NCBI GenBank assembly: GCA_007827375.1
Contig: VISH01000002.1
Location: forward strand, 3,187,001-3,251,000
Source: Alteromonadaceae bacterium 2753L.S.0a.02
GTDB lineage: Bacteria > Pseudomonadota > Gammaproteobacteria > Pseudomonadales > Cellvibrionaceae
Direction: 5' to 3'
Length of the DNA: 64,000 nt
The notes beneath the pieces were generated by a model. That model saw nothing but the letters and a program-made list of their open reading frames with translations, was not told the DNA's origin and searched no databases. Of the stretch, positions 1-8,195 are shown in pieces; the stretch's first letter is position 1; each line of letters begins with the position of its first letter. Position numbers and translations under genes: made by a program.

Positions 1-76
1 TTAGCACTCAGGTTTACAGTTCCTTCGATCTGACATACCTTGGGGTTACGACAATACGGAATAAAAGGTAAGAACA

Positions 77-532
77 TTGGATAAACCATTTCAAAGGCTT
101 GGCTCTATATCAAATGCTCAAGCTGGGAAAGATTTCGAGAAGATAGCGCAAGAATTCTTTAAGAAGGAAGGGCTTATACTCGATTTTAATTTGAAAATTC
201 CGGTTGGCATCGGAGAGATAACCAAGCTTCATGCTTTTGATCTGGGGTGTCTTGAACAAAGAGTTCTTGTCGAATGTAAGTCTCACAAATGGACGTCTGG
301 AGACAATGTACCAAGCGCCAAACTGACAGTTTGGAATGAGGCTATGTATTATTTTTTTGCTGCCCCTGATAACTATAGAAAAATCATGTTCGTACTTTGT
401 GATTTTAGCGAAAAACGGCAGGAATCTTTAGCCGAATATTATCTGCGCACTTATCAACATCTTGTCCCTAGTGGTGTAGAGTTCTGGGAATATGACGAAG
501 AAGAAGCAACAGCCAGAAAGCTCTTGCCTTAA
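77..532 (+). CDS. Hypothetical protein, possible PD-(D/E)XK-type nuclease fold
   Basis: A 151-residue protein that I do not recognise by family. It starts at a TTG preceded by an AAAGGTAAG ribosome-binding stretch (65-72). The middle holds an acidic residue in HAFDLG (about residues 52-57) followed by VLVECKSH (about 63-70), which matches the D...(E/Q)xK layout of PD-(D/E)XK nucleases, and then a conserved-looking KLTVWNEAMYYFF segment. No transmembrane segment or signal peptide is visible. It lies in the mobile element and is followed at once by a strong terminator. The nuclease assignment is inference from spacing of a few residues; it could equally be an unrelated small element protein. 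Confidence 0.6.
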   Translation: MDKPFQRLGSISNAQAGKDFEKIAQEFFKKEGLILDFNLKIPVGIGEITKLHAFDLGCLEQRVLVECKSHKWTSGDNVPSAKLTVWNEAMYYFFAAPDNYRKIMFVLCDFSEKRQESLAEYYLRTYQHLVPSGVEFWEYDEEEATARKLLP

Positions 533-561
533 AAAAGAGCGGTTCAATTACGCTCTTTTTT
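531..561 (+). terminator. Rho-independent terminator after the first gene
   Basis: An 11-bp inverted repeat (531-541 with 551-561) with a 9-base loop and an A run on one side and a T run on the other. It begins inside the stop codon of the upstream gene and, because of the A and T runs, could act in both directions. Confidence 0.85.
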
Positions 562-618
562 GAAGAATAAAAAGCTGTGCATATGCATTTTTATGCACAT
601 TCCTTATTGGCGGCGATT

Positions 619-969
619 TCAGGCGAAGAGATCAAGTTGCTCTTCATCGGGATTTGCAATACTGAAAACCTCGCGAGCCATTTTTAGTGTGGCCTCCCCT
701 TGTAATATCGGCTTGTCGGATACTACGCAGTTTCGACCTGCGCGGGATGCCCATATTTTAAGGCCAGCGCCTTGGTAGGATACGTTTAGCTTATCTCTAC
801 AGCCAGAGCGCCCGCCGGCTATACCGATTTCATAGCGCAGAGCTTCAAGAAGCTCCGCGTTGTTTAGGCCTGTTTGTGCGCGGCTTTCCCACCGCGCTTC
901 AGAACCTTGAAAGCTGGTAACAGCTAAGTAAAACGCTTTTCTTTTATCTTCCATTGATAATGTGCTCAT
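619..969 (-). CDS. Hypothetical protein downstream of ardA
   Basis: A 116-residue soluble protein of unknown function. The start is supported by a strong AAGGAGG ribosome-binding site just upstream on the minus strand. It follows ardA after only ten bases, so the two are almost certainly cotranscribed, and its ribosome-binding site overlaps the end of ardA. The sequence has a central Gly/Arg-rich patch (GIAGGRSGCRDKL) and an acidic C-terminus ending DEEQLDLFA. That short acidic end resembles a clamp-binding (QxxLxLF-like) peptide, EEQLDLFA, which is what many proteins use to dock on the DNA polymerase beta sliding clamp; this is inference. Small genes of this sort are common next to ardA in conjugative elements. 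Confidence 0.7.
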   Translation of the reverse strand: MSTLSMEDKRKAFYLAVTSFQGSEARWESRAQTGLNNAELLEALRYEIGIAGGRSGCRDKLNVSYQGAGLKIWASRAGRNCVVSDKPILQGEATLKMAREVFSIANPDEEQLDLFA

Positions 970-979
970 GGTTTCCTCC

Positions 980-1492
980 TTACCTGCTCCAGAAGATGTG
1001 AACTTCTTCGAATGCTAATTCGAGCGTAAAAATATCGCCGCTGACTTCTAGGTCATAAGCCATCGCTTTATAGTCGATGTAGCGGGCAAGGCTTTCGGGG
1101 ATCTCCGTTGTGCCTTCGGTTAACTCCTCGGCAAAGTCCGCAACTGACTTGTGGCAACCTGCATATTGTTCTTCTATGGCTTTTCTTGCCTCTTCAATAT
1201 CTCCGCAGAAATGCGAGATAAGTTCTGCGCCTAGTTCTTCATGCTCTTCAATAAATTGGGCAAGCTCACTTACGCGCTCGAAGCTGTCATATTCTGATAA
1301 ACGGTGAGAGCCAAAGCCTTCGAAATCATGTATTGCCCATTCTTCTGCATCAGGTTCGGGGGAGCTTTTCAGCATCTTTAAAACCGCGTCTTGAATATCT
1401 TCAAGATCAAGCGAGGCATCAATCCATACACCGTGAAGTTTGCCGTTGTTATAGGCCGCAAGATCAGCAACATAAATTCTTGGTTCGCACAT
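980..1492 (-). CDS. ardA: Antirestriction protein ArdA
   Basis: A 170-residue, very acidic protein matching ArdA along its length: RIYVADLAAYNNGKLHGVWID at the N-terminus, then AEEWAIHDFEGFG, and a C-terminal IPESLARYIDYKAMAYDLE. ArdA proteins mimic B-form DNA and block type I restriction enzymes, protecting an incoming element just after transfer. I chose the ATG at 1492 rather than the GTG at 1501, because the GTG is part of the AAAGGTG ribosome-binding site. It is the first gene of a two-gene unit with the 116-residue protein. Its presence supports the view that this region is transferred by conjugation or mobilization. Confidence 0.92.
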   Translation of the reverse strand: MCEPRIYVADLAAYNNGKLHGVWIDASLDLEDIQDAVLKMLKSSPEPDAEEWAIHDFEGFGSHRLSEYDSFERVSELAQFIEEHEELGAELISHFCGDIEEARKAIEEQYAGCHKSVADFAEELTEGTTEIPESLARYIDYKAMAYDLEVSGDIFTLELAFEEVHIFWSR

Positions 1493-1519
1493 AGTATTCA
1501 CCTTTTTCCTTTGTCTTTT

Positions 1520-1800
1520 AAAAAATAAGCGCAGCGCACATGCGCCATGCGCTTCTGGCGACTAGGCCGACTAGGCGGGGGTGAAAAAATCAAAAAAAAT
1601 TGCGGAGGCTCCGCTTTGTGTCGAAGACGCGTTCTTAAAAAGTGGAAACCGTCATTTTTATTGATTTTGAGGGGGCGCAGCGCCCTTGATCATTTACAAC
1701 CAAAAGTAACGGGGCGTTGCGGGGTGTCCCCGCTAGAAAGGGGGGGCGAAAAACGCGCTCAGCGCGGTTGAAGGCAGGGGAAAGACTTTTCCCCTCATGC
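1520..1800. other. GC-rich non-coding stretch with many inverted repeats; possible oriT or origin
   Basis: No convincing gene is present between ardA and the next gene. The stretch contains a nested inverted repeat (1527-1533 with 1548-1554, inside it 534-538 with 541-545 of the same thousand), a tandem duplication of CGACTAGGC at about 1559-1576, a GGGCGC/GCGCCC repeat near 1674-1686, a run of GGGG/CCCC hairpin-forming blocks at 1710-1750, and AGGGGAAA paired with TTTCCCCT at about 1776-1795. Base composition is distinctly richer in G and C than its neighbours. Such clusters are typical of transfer or replication origins on plasmids and integrative elements; no nic site could be identified. 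Confidence 0.4.
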
Positions 1801-1906
1801 GATATTTAGAAAACGTTTATGCAATTCAGGATTTAGTTTTCGGGTTGCCATTGTGTGCAATGTCGGGTACGAATTTATAGGTGTGATTCAAACGGGGAAC
1901 GTTCCT

Positions 1907-2167
1907 GTGAAAAACTTCATGGATGAATTCAATAGAAGGTACAAAAAGGAAAAGGAATCTCCTTCCTACAATAAACGAATGTTTGCAAGAAGGTTGGGAG
2001 GAATTCTTACTTTGTTATTCGGTATTCCATTGATCTTAATATCAATGAAGCTTGGTCAGTATACCAACGTATCAGAATACTTACTTTCAACTACGGCTGT
2101 TCTTGTAGCAATCACCGCTGCGTTTCTCATTTCAAATAAAATAGCCAACGATAAATACGGAGAATAA
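1907..2167 (+). CDS. Small membrane protein preceding the RTX gene
   Basis: A protein of about 86 residues with a charged, lysine/arginine-rich N-terminal part and two hydrophobic segments (GGILTLLFGIPLILISM and LLSTTAVLVAITAAFLI), so probably an inner-membrane hairpin. The frame is open from 1853, with candidate starts at GTG 1853, GTG 1907 and ATG 1919; I prefer 1907 because a GGGGAAC stretch precedes it, but this is uncertain. It ends three bases before the RTX gene, which points to cotranscription. It does not resemble HlyC-type acyltransferases or HlyB/HlyD. A role in secretion, protection from, or anchoring of the RTX product is possible but is only inference. Confidence 0.55.
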   Translation: MKNFMDEFNRRYKKEKESPSYNKRMFARRLGGILTLLFGIPLILISMKLGQYTNVSEYLLSTTAVLVAITAAFLISNKIANDKYGE

Positions 2168-2170
2168 ATA

Positions 2171-5100
2171 ATGTCGGTTTTTAATTACGCTTTTGATTTT
2201 GGCGCAAGATCCGCAGCTCAGGCAATTGCATCGCTCCCAGTAACAGGCGCAGGGACTCTATCCACTCAGGTAAAAATATTTGGCTGGGGGGCAACAACAA
2301 TTGGTGCAGAAGCACAAGCTGCCGCACATGGAAATAGCCCAGCAGCTGCAGCTCTCGCAGTTCTTGCCGGTGTGGCTATCGTTGCATTGCTGCCAGAAGC
2401 GGCAATTGTGGCAGGAGCGGGTACAGTTGCGTCATACGTTCTACCAGCCTTGGGCGGTATCATAACAGAGGCTGCACTTACTTCTATTCTTGCAGGAGTT
2501 TTTGAAGTCGGCTTAGCGGGAATATTGGGTACAGTTTTACAGCCTCAAATAGAAAGTATGCTCGAATATGCTTTTCCTCAGGATAATATTGTTCAATTGC
2601 TACCACCATATCCTTTAGAGGTTATGGATGGATTTGAGACCGCAGTAACTCAAGGTAGCCCGCTCGTTCTTGACCTTGATGGTAATGGAATTGAACTCGC
2701 TGCTCTAAACGGTACAGGTTCGGTATATTGGGATATAGATGTTGATGACTTTGCGGAAGCCTCAGGCTGGATTTCAGGTGGGGACGGTCTACTCGCAATT
2801 GACATTAACCAAGACGGAATTATCAATAACCATACTGAATTATTCGGCGATCAAACAGGTAGTGCAAACGGTTTTGCTGCTCTTGCGGCCTATGATTCAA
2901 ATTCCGATGGATATATTACGAGTGCAGATACTCAATTCAGTGACCTTCTTGTTTGGGTGGATATAAACGCTGATGGCTACAGCCAAGCTGATGAACTTCA
3001 TACGCTTAATGATCTGAATATCACTTCAATTGATCTTGGGTACTCAAATGTAAATTACCAAATCAGCGGCAATGATATTTTACAAGAAAGTACCTTCACC
3101 ATTGATGGGCAAACACGAACGATAGTTGATGCATGGTTTGCTTACGACAATGTAAACACCGAATATATTGGTGATTACACGTTGGATGTTCGTACATTGT
3201 TTTTGCCAACGCTTCGCGGTTATGGTGAGCTTCCAGACCTCCATATATCAATGAGCCTTGATAACGAGGGAGAAAATAGTCTTCTTTCACTTGTTCAGGA
3301 GTTAGCGGTTCAAGATTCAGAAACGATATTCAGTAGCGATTTTAATATCTATAACACCGTCAAGGAAATATTATTTAAGTGGGCTGGCGTTGACGTTGTT
3401 GATCCGATCAGTCGTGGGGATTACATCGACGCGCGGAATTTAGAGTTTATTGAAAAGCTTGCCGCAACCAATTATTTACAGCAAGGCATTTTTCCTAATC
3501 CGAACATGGCCGCCTCTTCTGTCCTGATGAATGTATGGGATGATGCATATGACGCATTATCAGTACGCTTGCTCATGCAAACGTCAATGGCAGATATTTT
3601 TGCCGAAAAACCAACATACAATTTCCTAAGTGATGATTTTGATGGGAGCTATGAAATTGATATCGACAAAATAGAAGATATCGTGGGGGCTAACTCCACA
3701 AATCAACTAGAACTTGCTCTCGTATGGAAAAATATCTTCAATTTTATTGACGTTACTCAAGGTTTAGACAACTTAACAAGTTCGGAAGAAACTGCATTAG
3801 ATACAGCTGTTCAAGCCAGCGATACCAGCAATAGTTTTAACTTTGATTACTTTTATGATGCAGTTACCTCTTCGACATCTGTCGGCACGACAAGTAACGA
3901 TTATCTCTTTGTAAATGAACAACGTGATAATTTACAAGGTGGGCAAGGTAACGATGTCTTGGTGACTGGTCAGAATTCTCAGCAAGACCTAGCGGGCGGC
4001 GAAGGTAATGACACATTTATTGTTACAGATAACTTTGGAAATGGTGTCGGTGCTTCAGTAACGACCATAAGAGAGTATGCCAATGAAGGAACCGACACGA
4101 TCAAATTCATCAATGGCTTAACGTCCGAGGATATTTTCACGTGGATTGATGGCGATGGCCTAAATATACAATTTGGTGAAGGTGAGAGAAATGAAATCTT
4201 ATCAGTATATGGCTTTTTAGATACGTCTGGAACAGGTTCTGATATTGGAGAGCGTATAGAGTTAATCGAGTTTGCAGACAGTGTAACTTGGGATATTACG
4301 CAAGGCGTATCCCAATATGACAGCGATGAATCCCACCTTTTACACGGAACGAAGTTCGGTGAAACAATGGAAGGCCGTGGTGGAGCTGATGCGCTTTATG
4401 GTTGGGACGGTGATGATATTTTAGATGGTGGTACTGGTAACGATTATGTTCTCGGAGGTTCTGGAAATGACCATATCATAGTTAGTGCAGGTTCGGACTA
4501 CCTATTTGGAGAAGCCGGATCAGATGTATTTGTTTTTAACGCAGACACTGCTTTCAACGGAATTGATAATATTTATGGTTTTAGCTTAGGTGAAGGAGAT
4601 GCAATTGATGTAACTGGCCTCTTGGGCAGTGCCTTCAATCCGTCAACTGATAACATATCAGATTTCATAAAGCTGACCTACAACGTACATTCGAGTGATC
4701 TGGAAGTCGACTTGGACGGCGGTGCAAATAGCTTTGTGAAAGTCGCGGTTCTACATTCACCAGAAGATTTGTCAGATGAACAAGGTCTGCTTAATAGTGG
4801 ATATATTATTTATCAGGAAAGTAGCAACACTGATCCGAGCGCAAATGACGATAGTTTTAGTGTGAATGAAGACCAACAAATTACAGGTAATCTGTTAACC
4901 GACAATGGCAATGGTGCGGATAGTGATAGTGACGCTCACACTCTGTTTGTGCAGGCAAGAACTTTCATCAATGCTCTAGGAGCAAATGTATCCGTATCAG
5001 CAAACGGAGATTTCAGCTATACACCTGTGTCAGATTTTAGCGGAGAAGATAGCTTTGAGTATATTCTTCTTGATGGTCATGGTGGTCGTTCCATCGGCAC

Positions 5101-7633
5101 AGTGACAGTAAATTTATCTGCAGTAAATGACGCCCCAATTGCACAAAATGACAATGTTTACGGTATTGAAGATCAGCAATTGACTGGAAATCTCTTTGCG
5201 GACAATGGCAATGGTGTAGATAGCGATGCAGAAAATGATACGCTCTCTTTAACCGCCGGAACATACTCTACAGTTCAGGGTGGTTCTATTACACTTTATG
5301 CTAATGGCGATTTTATATACACGCCGCTCACTTCTTTTTTGGGAACCGACAGTTATACATACACGGTTTATGATGGTCAGGGCGGGAGCGATACAGCTCT
5401 TCTAAATTTAAATATTGTTGAGGCTAAATATAATAGTTACTCGGGGACTGGTGGCGACGAAACCATATATGGTACGGCTCACTTTGACACCATCAGCGGG
5501 TTGGGCGGAGCAGATTCACTATACGGTTATGGCGGTGATGACACGTACCTCTGGAGTACAGGACATGGCAATGACATTATTTATGATGATGGAGGTCAAG
5601 GAGATACATTAGAGTTCGGTTCCGGTATTGAACTGGACGATATTCGCATGATGAAAAGCGGTAGCAATCTCAAGCTTTTCATAGGAAGTGAATCGATTGA
5701 GATTACCAACCAATTTTTGAGTAGCAATCCTGAATACAAATTGGAAACTCTCAAGTTTTCAGACAATAGTACTTTTAGTCTCTCATCCGAACTTACCTTT
5801 ACTGGTTCAAATACTGGTGAATATGTTTACGGGTTGGAGAACGCAAACGATACGATAATTGGGAATGAGGGTTCTGATTATCTCTACGGTTACGGCGGAA
5901 ATGATACATATTGCTGGAGCGTCGGAGATGGTAACGACTACATATATGATGATGGCGGTACTGATATATTGGTGTTTTCTGCAGGCATAACATCGGATGA
6001 TGTGGCGCTATTTAAAAGTGGAAACTCTCTGTTAGTTTCCGTTGGTGGCGAAACTATCACTATCGACAATCAATTTTATACTTCCGGCAATAATTATAAA
6101 ATTGAAGCCCTTAAGTTCTCAGACAATACAACAATTGATCTTCTCAACAATATCACGTTCACAGGAACAAGCGCCGGAGATTATGTATATGGTCTGGAGA
6201 ACTCGAATGATATTTTGGTTGGGCAGGAATCTATAGATTACCTATATGGCTATAGTGGCGATGATATATATTCGTGGAACGTTGGTGATGGTGATGATTA
6301 TATTAATGATTACGGTGGAAGTTTTGATGTACTGAGATTTGAAGGAGATGTTCAAATTGATGACGTGCGTCTCATAAAAAGCGGCAATGATTTAAAGCTG
6401 CATATTGGCAGTGAAACAATTACTATTTCCAATCAATTTTATACCAGTGATGAAGAATATAGGGTCGAAACAGCAACCTTTGAAGACGGATCAGTTTCCA
6501 CTCTTGACCTTTACAATAACCTAACTTTCACTGGAACCAATACCGGAGAGTATATATACGGTCTGAGCAATAGCGATGAGACCATAATCGGTATGGGCGG
6601 AGCAGATTACCTATATGGTGATACGGGTAATGATACCTACATCTGGAACATCGGTGATGATAATGATGTATTCAACGATTATGGTGGAATAGACCAAATT
6701 GCATTTGGTGCTGGAATCACTGTAGAGGATGTCCGGTTGTGGAAATCGGGTAATGATCTAGAGCTACATATCGGCTCGGAAAAGCTAAATCTACAATATC
6801 AATTCCAAGGCTATGACTATGAAATCGAAAGCGCTGTCTTTGAAGATGGATTAGCACTTGATCTATTAAACAATCTCACTTTCACAGGAACAAGCGCGGG
6901 CGAGTATGTTTATGGAATGGCAGGCGCATCAGACACGATCATTGGCGGTGAAGGTGCAGATTATCTTTATGGTGATACGGGTAATGATACCTACATCTGG
7001 AACATCGGAGATGGAAACGATGTATTCAACGATTATGGTGGAGTAGACCAAATTGTATTTGGTGCTGGAATTACTGCGGATGATGTGCGTTTGTGGATGT
7101 CTGGTAATGATTTGGAGCTATACGTTGGTTCGGAAAAACTAATTCTACAATATCAATTCCAAAGCTATGGTTATGAGATTGAGAGTGCCGTCTTTGAGGA
7201 TGATACGACGATTGACCTTATGGACAACCTCACTTTGAGCGGCACATCTTCAAGCGAATATATGTATGGTACATCCGGAGATGACGTGCTTTACGGAATG
7301 GAAGGTAGCGACTATCTCTACGGTCAAGGAGGTGAGGACACCTTTGCTTTTAGAGCACAAGACGTAAGTAACGGCATTGATACGATTAGCGACTTTTCCA
7401 GCTCACAAGATAGTATTGACGTGTCGGACATTCTGAGCGCTTATGACCCTATTAATGATGCAATTACAGACTTTGTCTGGATGGTGAATGAAGGAAGCAA
7501 TACGGCTGTTTATGTCGATACTGACGGTCAAGGCACCAATGAAAGCTGGACAAAAATTGCATCTATTACGAACGTAATCGGACTTACAGATGAAGATGCT
7601 CTTGTTACCAACGGAACTCTTCTAGTCGCGTAA
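2171..7633 (+). CDS. Giant RTX calcium-binding secreted protein (type I secretion substrate)
   Basis: An 1820-residue secreted protein. The first about 130 residues are Ala/Gly-rich and hydrophobic rather than a Sec signal peptide. Residues about 163-280 contain LVLDLDGNGIEL and several DxNxDG calcium loops typical of haemolysin-type calcium-binding proteins. RTX nonapeptides (GGxGxDxxx) appear at about 588-617 and 735-783, two cadherin-like/VCBS-type beta domains at about 887-1087, and then five to six tandem repeats of about 120 residues (1092-1693), each with a GxDYLYGxxGNDTYxW core like haemolysin-related calcium-binding domains. The last about 120 residues fit the C-terminal type I secretion target (DTISDFSSSQDSIDVSDIL ... 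GTLLVA). No ABC exporter is nearby, so export would need a transporter encoded elsewhere. Likely a surface adhesin or large toxin; I see no catalytic motif. Confidence 0.9.
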   Translation: MSVFNYAFDFGARSAAQAIASLPVTGAGTLSTQVKIFGWGATTIGAEAQAAAHGNSPAAAALAVLAGVAIVALLPEAAIVAGAGTVASYVLPALGGIITEAALTSILAGVFEVGLAGILGTVLQPQIESMLEYAFPQDNIVQLLPPYPLEVMDGFETAVTQGSPLVLDLDGNGIELAALNGTGSVYWDIDVDDFAEASGWISGGDGLLAIDINQDGIINNHTELFGDQTGSANGFAALAAYDSNSDGYITSADTQFSDLLVWVDINADGYSQADELHTLNDLNITSIDLGYSNVNYQISGNDILQESTFTIDGQTRTIVDAWFAYDNVNTEYIGDYTLDVRTLFLPTLRGYGELPDLHISMSLDNEGENSLLSLVQELAVQDSETIFSSDFNIYNTVKEILFKWAGVDVVDPISRGDYIDARNLEFIEKLAATNYLQQGIFPNPNMAASSVLMNVWDDAYDALSVRLLMQTSMADIFAEKPTYNFLSDDFDGSYEIDIDKIEDIVGANSTNQLELALVWKNIFNFIDVTQGLDNLTSSEETALDTAVQASDTSNSFNFDYFYDAVTSSTSVGTTSNDYLFVNEQRDNLQGGQGNDVLVTGQNSQQDLAGGEGNDTFIVTDNFGNGVGASVTTIREYANEGTDTIKFINGLTSEDIFTWIDGDGLNIQFGEGERNEILSVYGFLDTSGTGSDIGERIELIEFADSVTWDITQGVSQYDSDESHLLHGTKFGETMEGRGGADALYGWDGDDILDGGTGNDYVLGGSGNDHIIVSAGSDYLFGEAGSDVFVFNADTAFNGIDNIYGFSLGEGDAIDVTGLLGSAFNPSTDNISDFIKLTYNVHSSDLEVDLDGGANSFVKVAVLHSPEDLSDEQGLLNSGYIIYQESSNTDPSANDDSFSVNEDQQITGNLLTDNGNGADSDSDAHTLFVQARTFINALGANVSVSANGDFSYTPVSDFSGEDSFEYILLDGHGGRSIGTVTVNLSAVNDAPIAQNDNVYGIEDQQLTGNLFADNGNGVDSDAENDTLSLTAGTYSTVQGGSITLYANGDFIYTPLTSFLGTDSYTYTVYDGQGGSDTALLNLNIVEAKYNSYSGTGGDETIYGTAHFDTISGLGGADSLYGYGGDDTYLWSTGHGNDIIYDDGGQGDTLEFGSGIELDDIRMMKSGSNLKLFIGSESIEITNQFLSSNPEYKLETLKFSDNSTFSLSSELTFTGSNTGEYVYGLENANDTIIGNEGSDYLYGYGGNDTYCWSVGDGNDYIYDDGGTDILVFSAGITSDDVALFKSGNSLLVSVGGETITIDNQFYTSGNNYKIEALKFSDNTTIDLLNNITFTGTSAGDYVYGLENSNDILVGQESIDYLYGYSGDDIYSWNVGDGDDYINDYGGSFDVLRFEGDVQIDDVRLIKSGNDLKLHIGSETITISNQFYTSDEEYRVETATFEDGSVSTLDLYNNLTFTGTNTGEYIYGLSNSDETIIGMGGADYLYGDTGNDTYIWNIGDDNDVFNDYGGIDQIAFGAGITVEDVRLWKSGNDLELHIGSEKLNLQYQFQGYDYEIESAVFEDGLALDLLNNLTFTGTSAGEYVYGMAGASDTIIGGEGADYLYGDTGNDTYIWNIGDGNDVFNDYGGVDQIVFGAGITADDVRLWMSGNDLELYVGSEKLILQYQFQSYGYEIESAVFEDDTTIDLMDNLTLSGTSSSEYMYGTSGDDVLYGMEGSDYLYGQGGEDTFAFRAQDVSNGIDTISDFSSSQDSIDVSDILSAYDPINDAITDFVWMVNEGSNTAVYVDTDGQGTNESWTKIASITNVIGLTDEDALVTNGTLLVA
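5445..7260 (+). repeat. Tandem ~360-bp repeats inside the RTX gene
   Basis: Five to six coding repeats with a period near 360 bases, starting around 5445, 5800, 6160, 6520 and 6880. The last two full units are nearly identical over long stretches (for example 6605-6720 and 6965-7080), indicating a recent duplication or homogenization, whereas the earlier units have diverged. Confidence 0.85.
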
Positions 7634-7670
7634 GCAACCAATTCAAAACTCAAAACTAACTCTTTAAAGA

Positions 7671-7699
7671 AAGCCTGATGATATTCATCGGGCTTTTTT
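7671..7699 (+). terminator. Rho-independent terminator of the RTX gene
   Basis: A stem of about ten base pairs formed by AAGCCTGATGA (from 7670) and TCATCGGGCTT (to about 7694), followed by a T run. It lies about 40 bases after the RTX stop codon. Confidence 0.85.
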
Positions 7700-7927
7700 C
7701 TTATCCAAAACTCGAAAGCTTCCAGCTCAAGCTACCTCTCATGAGCAGCAGGTAGCCCCCTGCTCGCGGCTCTTTCATGAACGCAATGTAAATCACCAGG
7801 CAAACGAAATGAGCAAGCAGCGCTAGTGCGGTGCTTCTCCACTTAAGTGTTTCGACCAAGAAATGGTGCTCTTGTTTGTCTTAAAGCGCTTTTCACCCAG
7901 CGGCCAAGAAAGGTCGCGAATAGGCGC

Positions 7928-7948
7928 GGCCTCCAATTAACGGAGGTC
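7928..7948 (+). promoter_or_regulatory. Hairpin that sequesters the ribosome-binding site of the next gene
   Basis: CCTCC (7930-7934) pairs with GGAGG (7942-7946) around an AATTAAC loop, extended by G-C and G-T pairs on the outside. The GGAGG arm is the ribosome-binding site of the gene starting at 7952, so translation initiation may be controlled by opening of this hairpin. The 230 bases before it (7700-7927) hold no convincing gene. Confidence 0.5.
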
Positions 7949-7951
7949 ATT

Positions 7952-8137
7952 ATGAGACTGATAACGAGATTTGAACTGGCATCAAAAAGCGAGGTTGAAC
8001 TTCAAGGCTTACTGAAAGAAGCATTTAATGAATTGGTTCGCAGCAAGCCGCACAGCCCCGAGCGTAGAAACGCTCTTGCTAGCATTGAAAACATTCAGTT
8101 CTCTCTAGCAATGTCGGGCTTAGTTAAAGCCCCTTGA
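7952..8137 (+). CDS. Small conserved element protein
   Basis: A 61-residue protein beginning RLITRFELASKSEVELQGL and ending in a helical ERRNALASIENIQFSLAM segment. The ATG at 7952 has an ideal GGAGG ribosome-binding site; a longer in-frame opening from 7847 lacks one. From memory, short proteins with this ELA(S/T)KS...SPERRNALASIENI pattern are widespread on alphaproteobacterial plasmids and integrative elements, often with the same hairpin leader, but their function is unknown to me. If the resemblance holds, the element has ties to alphaproteobacterial mobile DNA. It stands directly upstream of the promoter of the acyl-carrier-like operon. Confidence 0.7.
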   Translation: MRLITRFELASKSEVELQGLLKEAFNELVRSKPHSPERRNALASIENIQFSLAMSGLVKAP

Positions 8138-8182
8138 CACCATCTTACTAGATGGTAAGATATTCTTACCATCTAGTAAGAT
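8134..8182 (+). promoter_or_regulatory. Promoter with a 41-bp palindromic operator
   Basis: A perfect TTGACA -35 element (8134-8139) is followed 16 bases later by TAAGAT (8156-8161) as a weak -10. Across and downstream of the -10 lies a perfect inverted repeat of 19-base arms (8142-8160 and 8164-8182) around a TAT centre. Each arm contains a TTAC...GTAA half palindrome, so two regulator dimers could bind. The first gene begins at 8196 with GGAGG between operator and start. The XRE protein encoded second in this operon is the natural candidate for binding, giving autorepression; the Zn peptidase encoded third may relieve it. Confidence 0.8.
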
Positions 8183-8195
8183 TGTGGAGGTTGTA

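Noticed and set aside
560..778. Open frame on the plus strand over the end of the 116-residue gene
   Set aside because: It lies antisense to a gene with a strong ribosome-binding site and shows no protein-like pattern.
1547..1771. 74-codon frame in the GC-rich stretch
   Set aside because: Composition and hairpins explain it; no start site and no recognisable protein features.
2171..2660. Sec signal peptide on the RTX protein
   Set aside because: The N-terminus lacks a charged start and cleavage site, and the C-terminal type I target explains secretion.
5445..7260. CRISPR or non-coding satellite in the RTX region
   Set aside because: The 360-bp period lies within one open frame and encodes calcium-binding domains.
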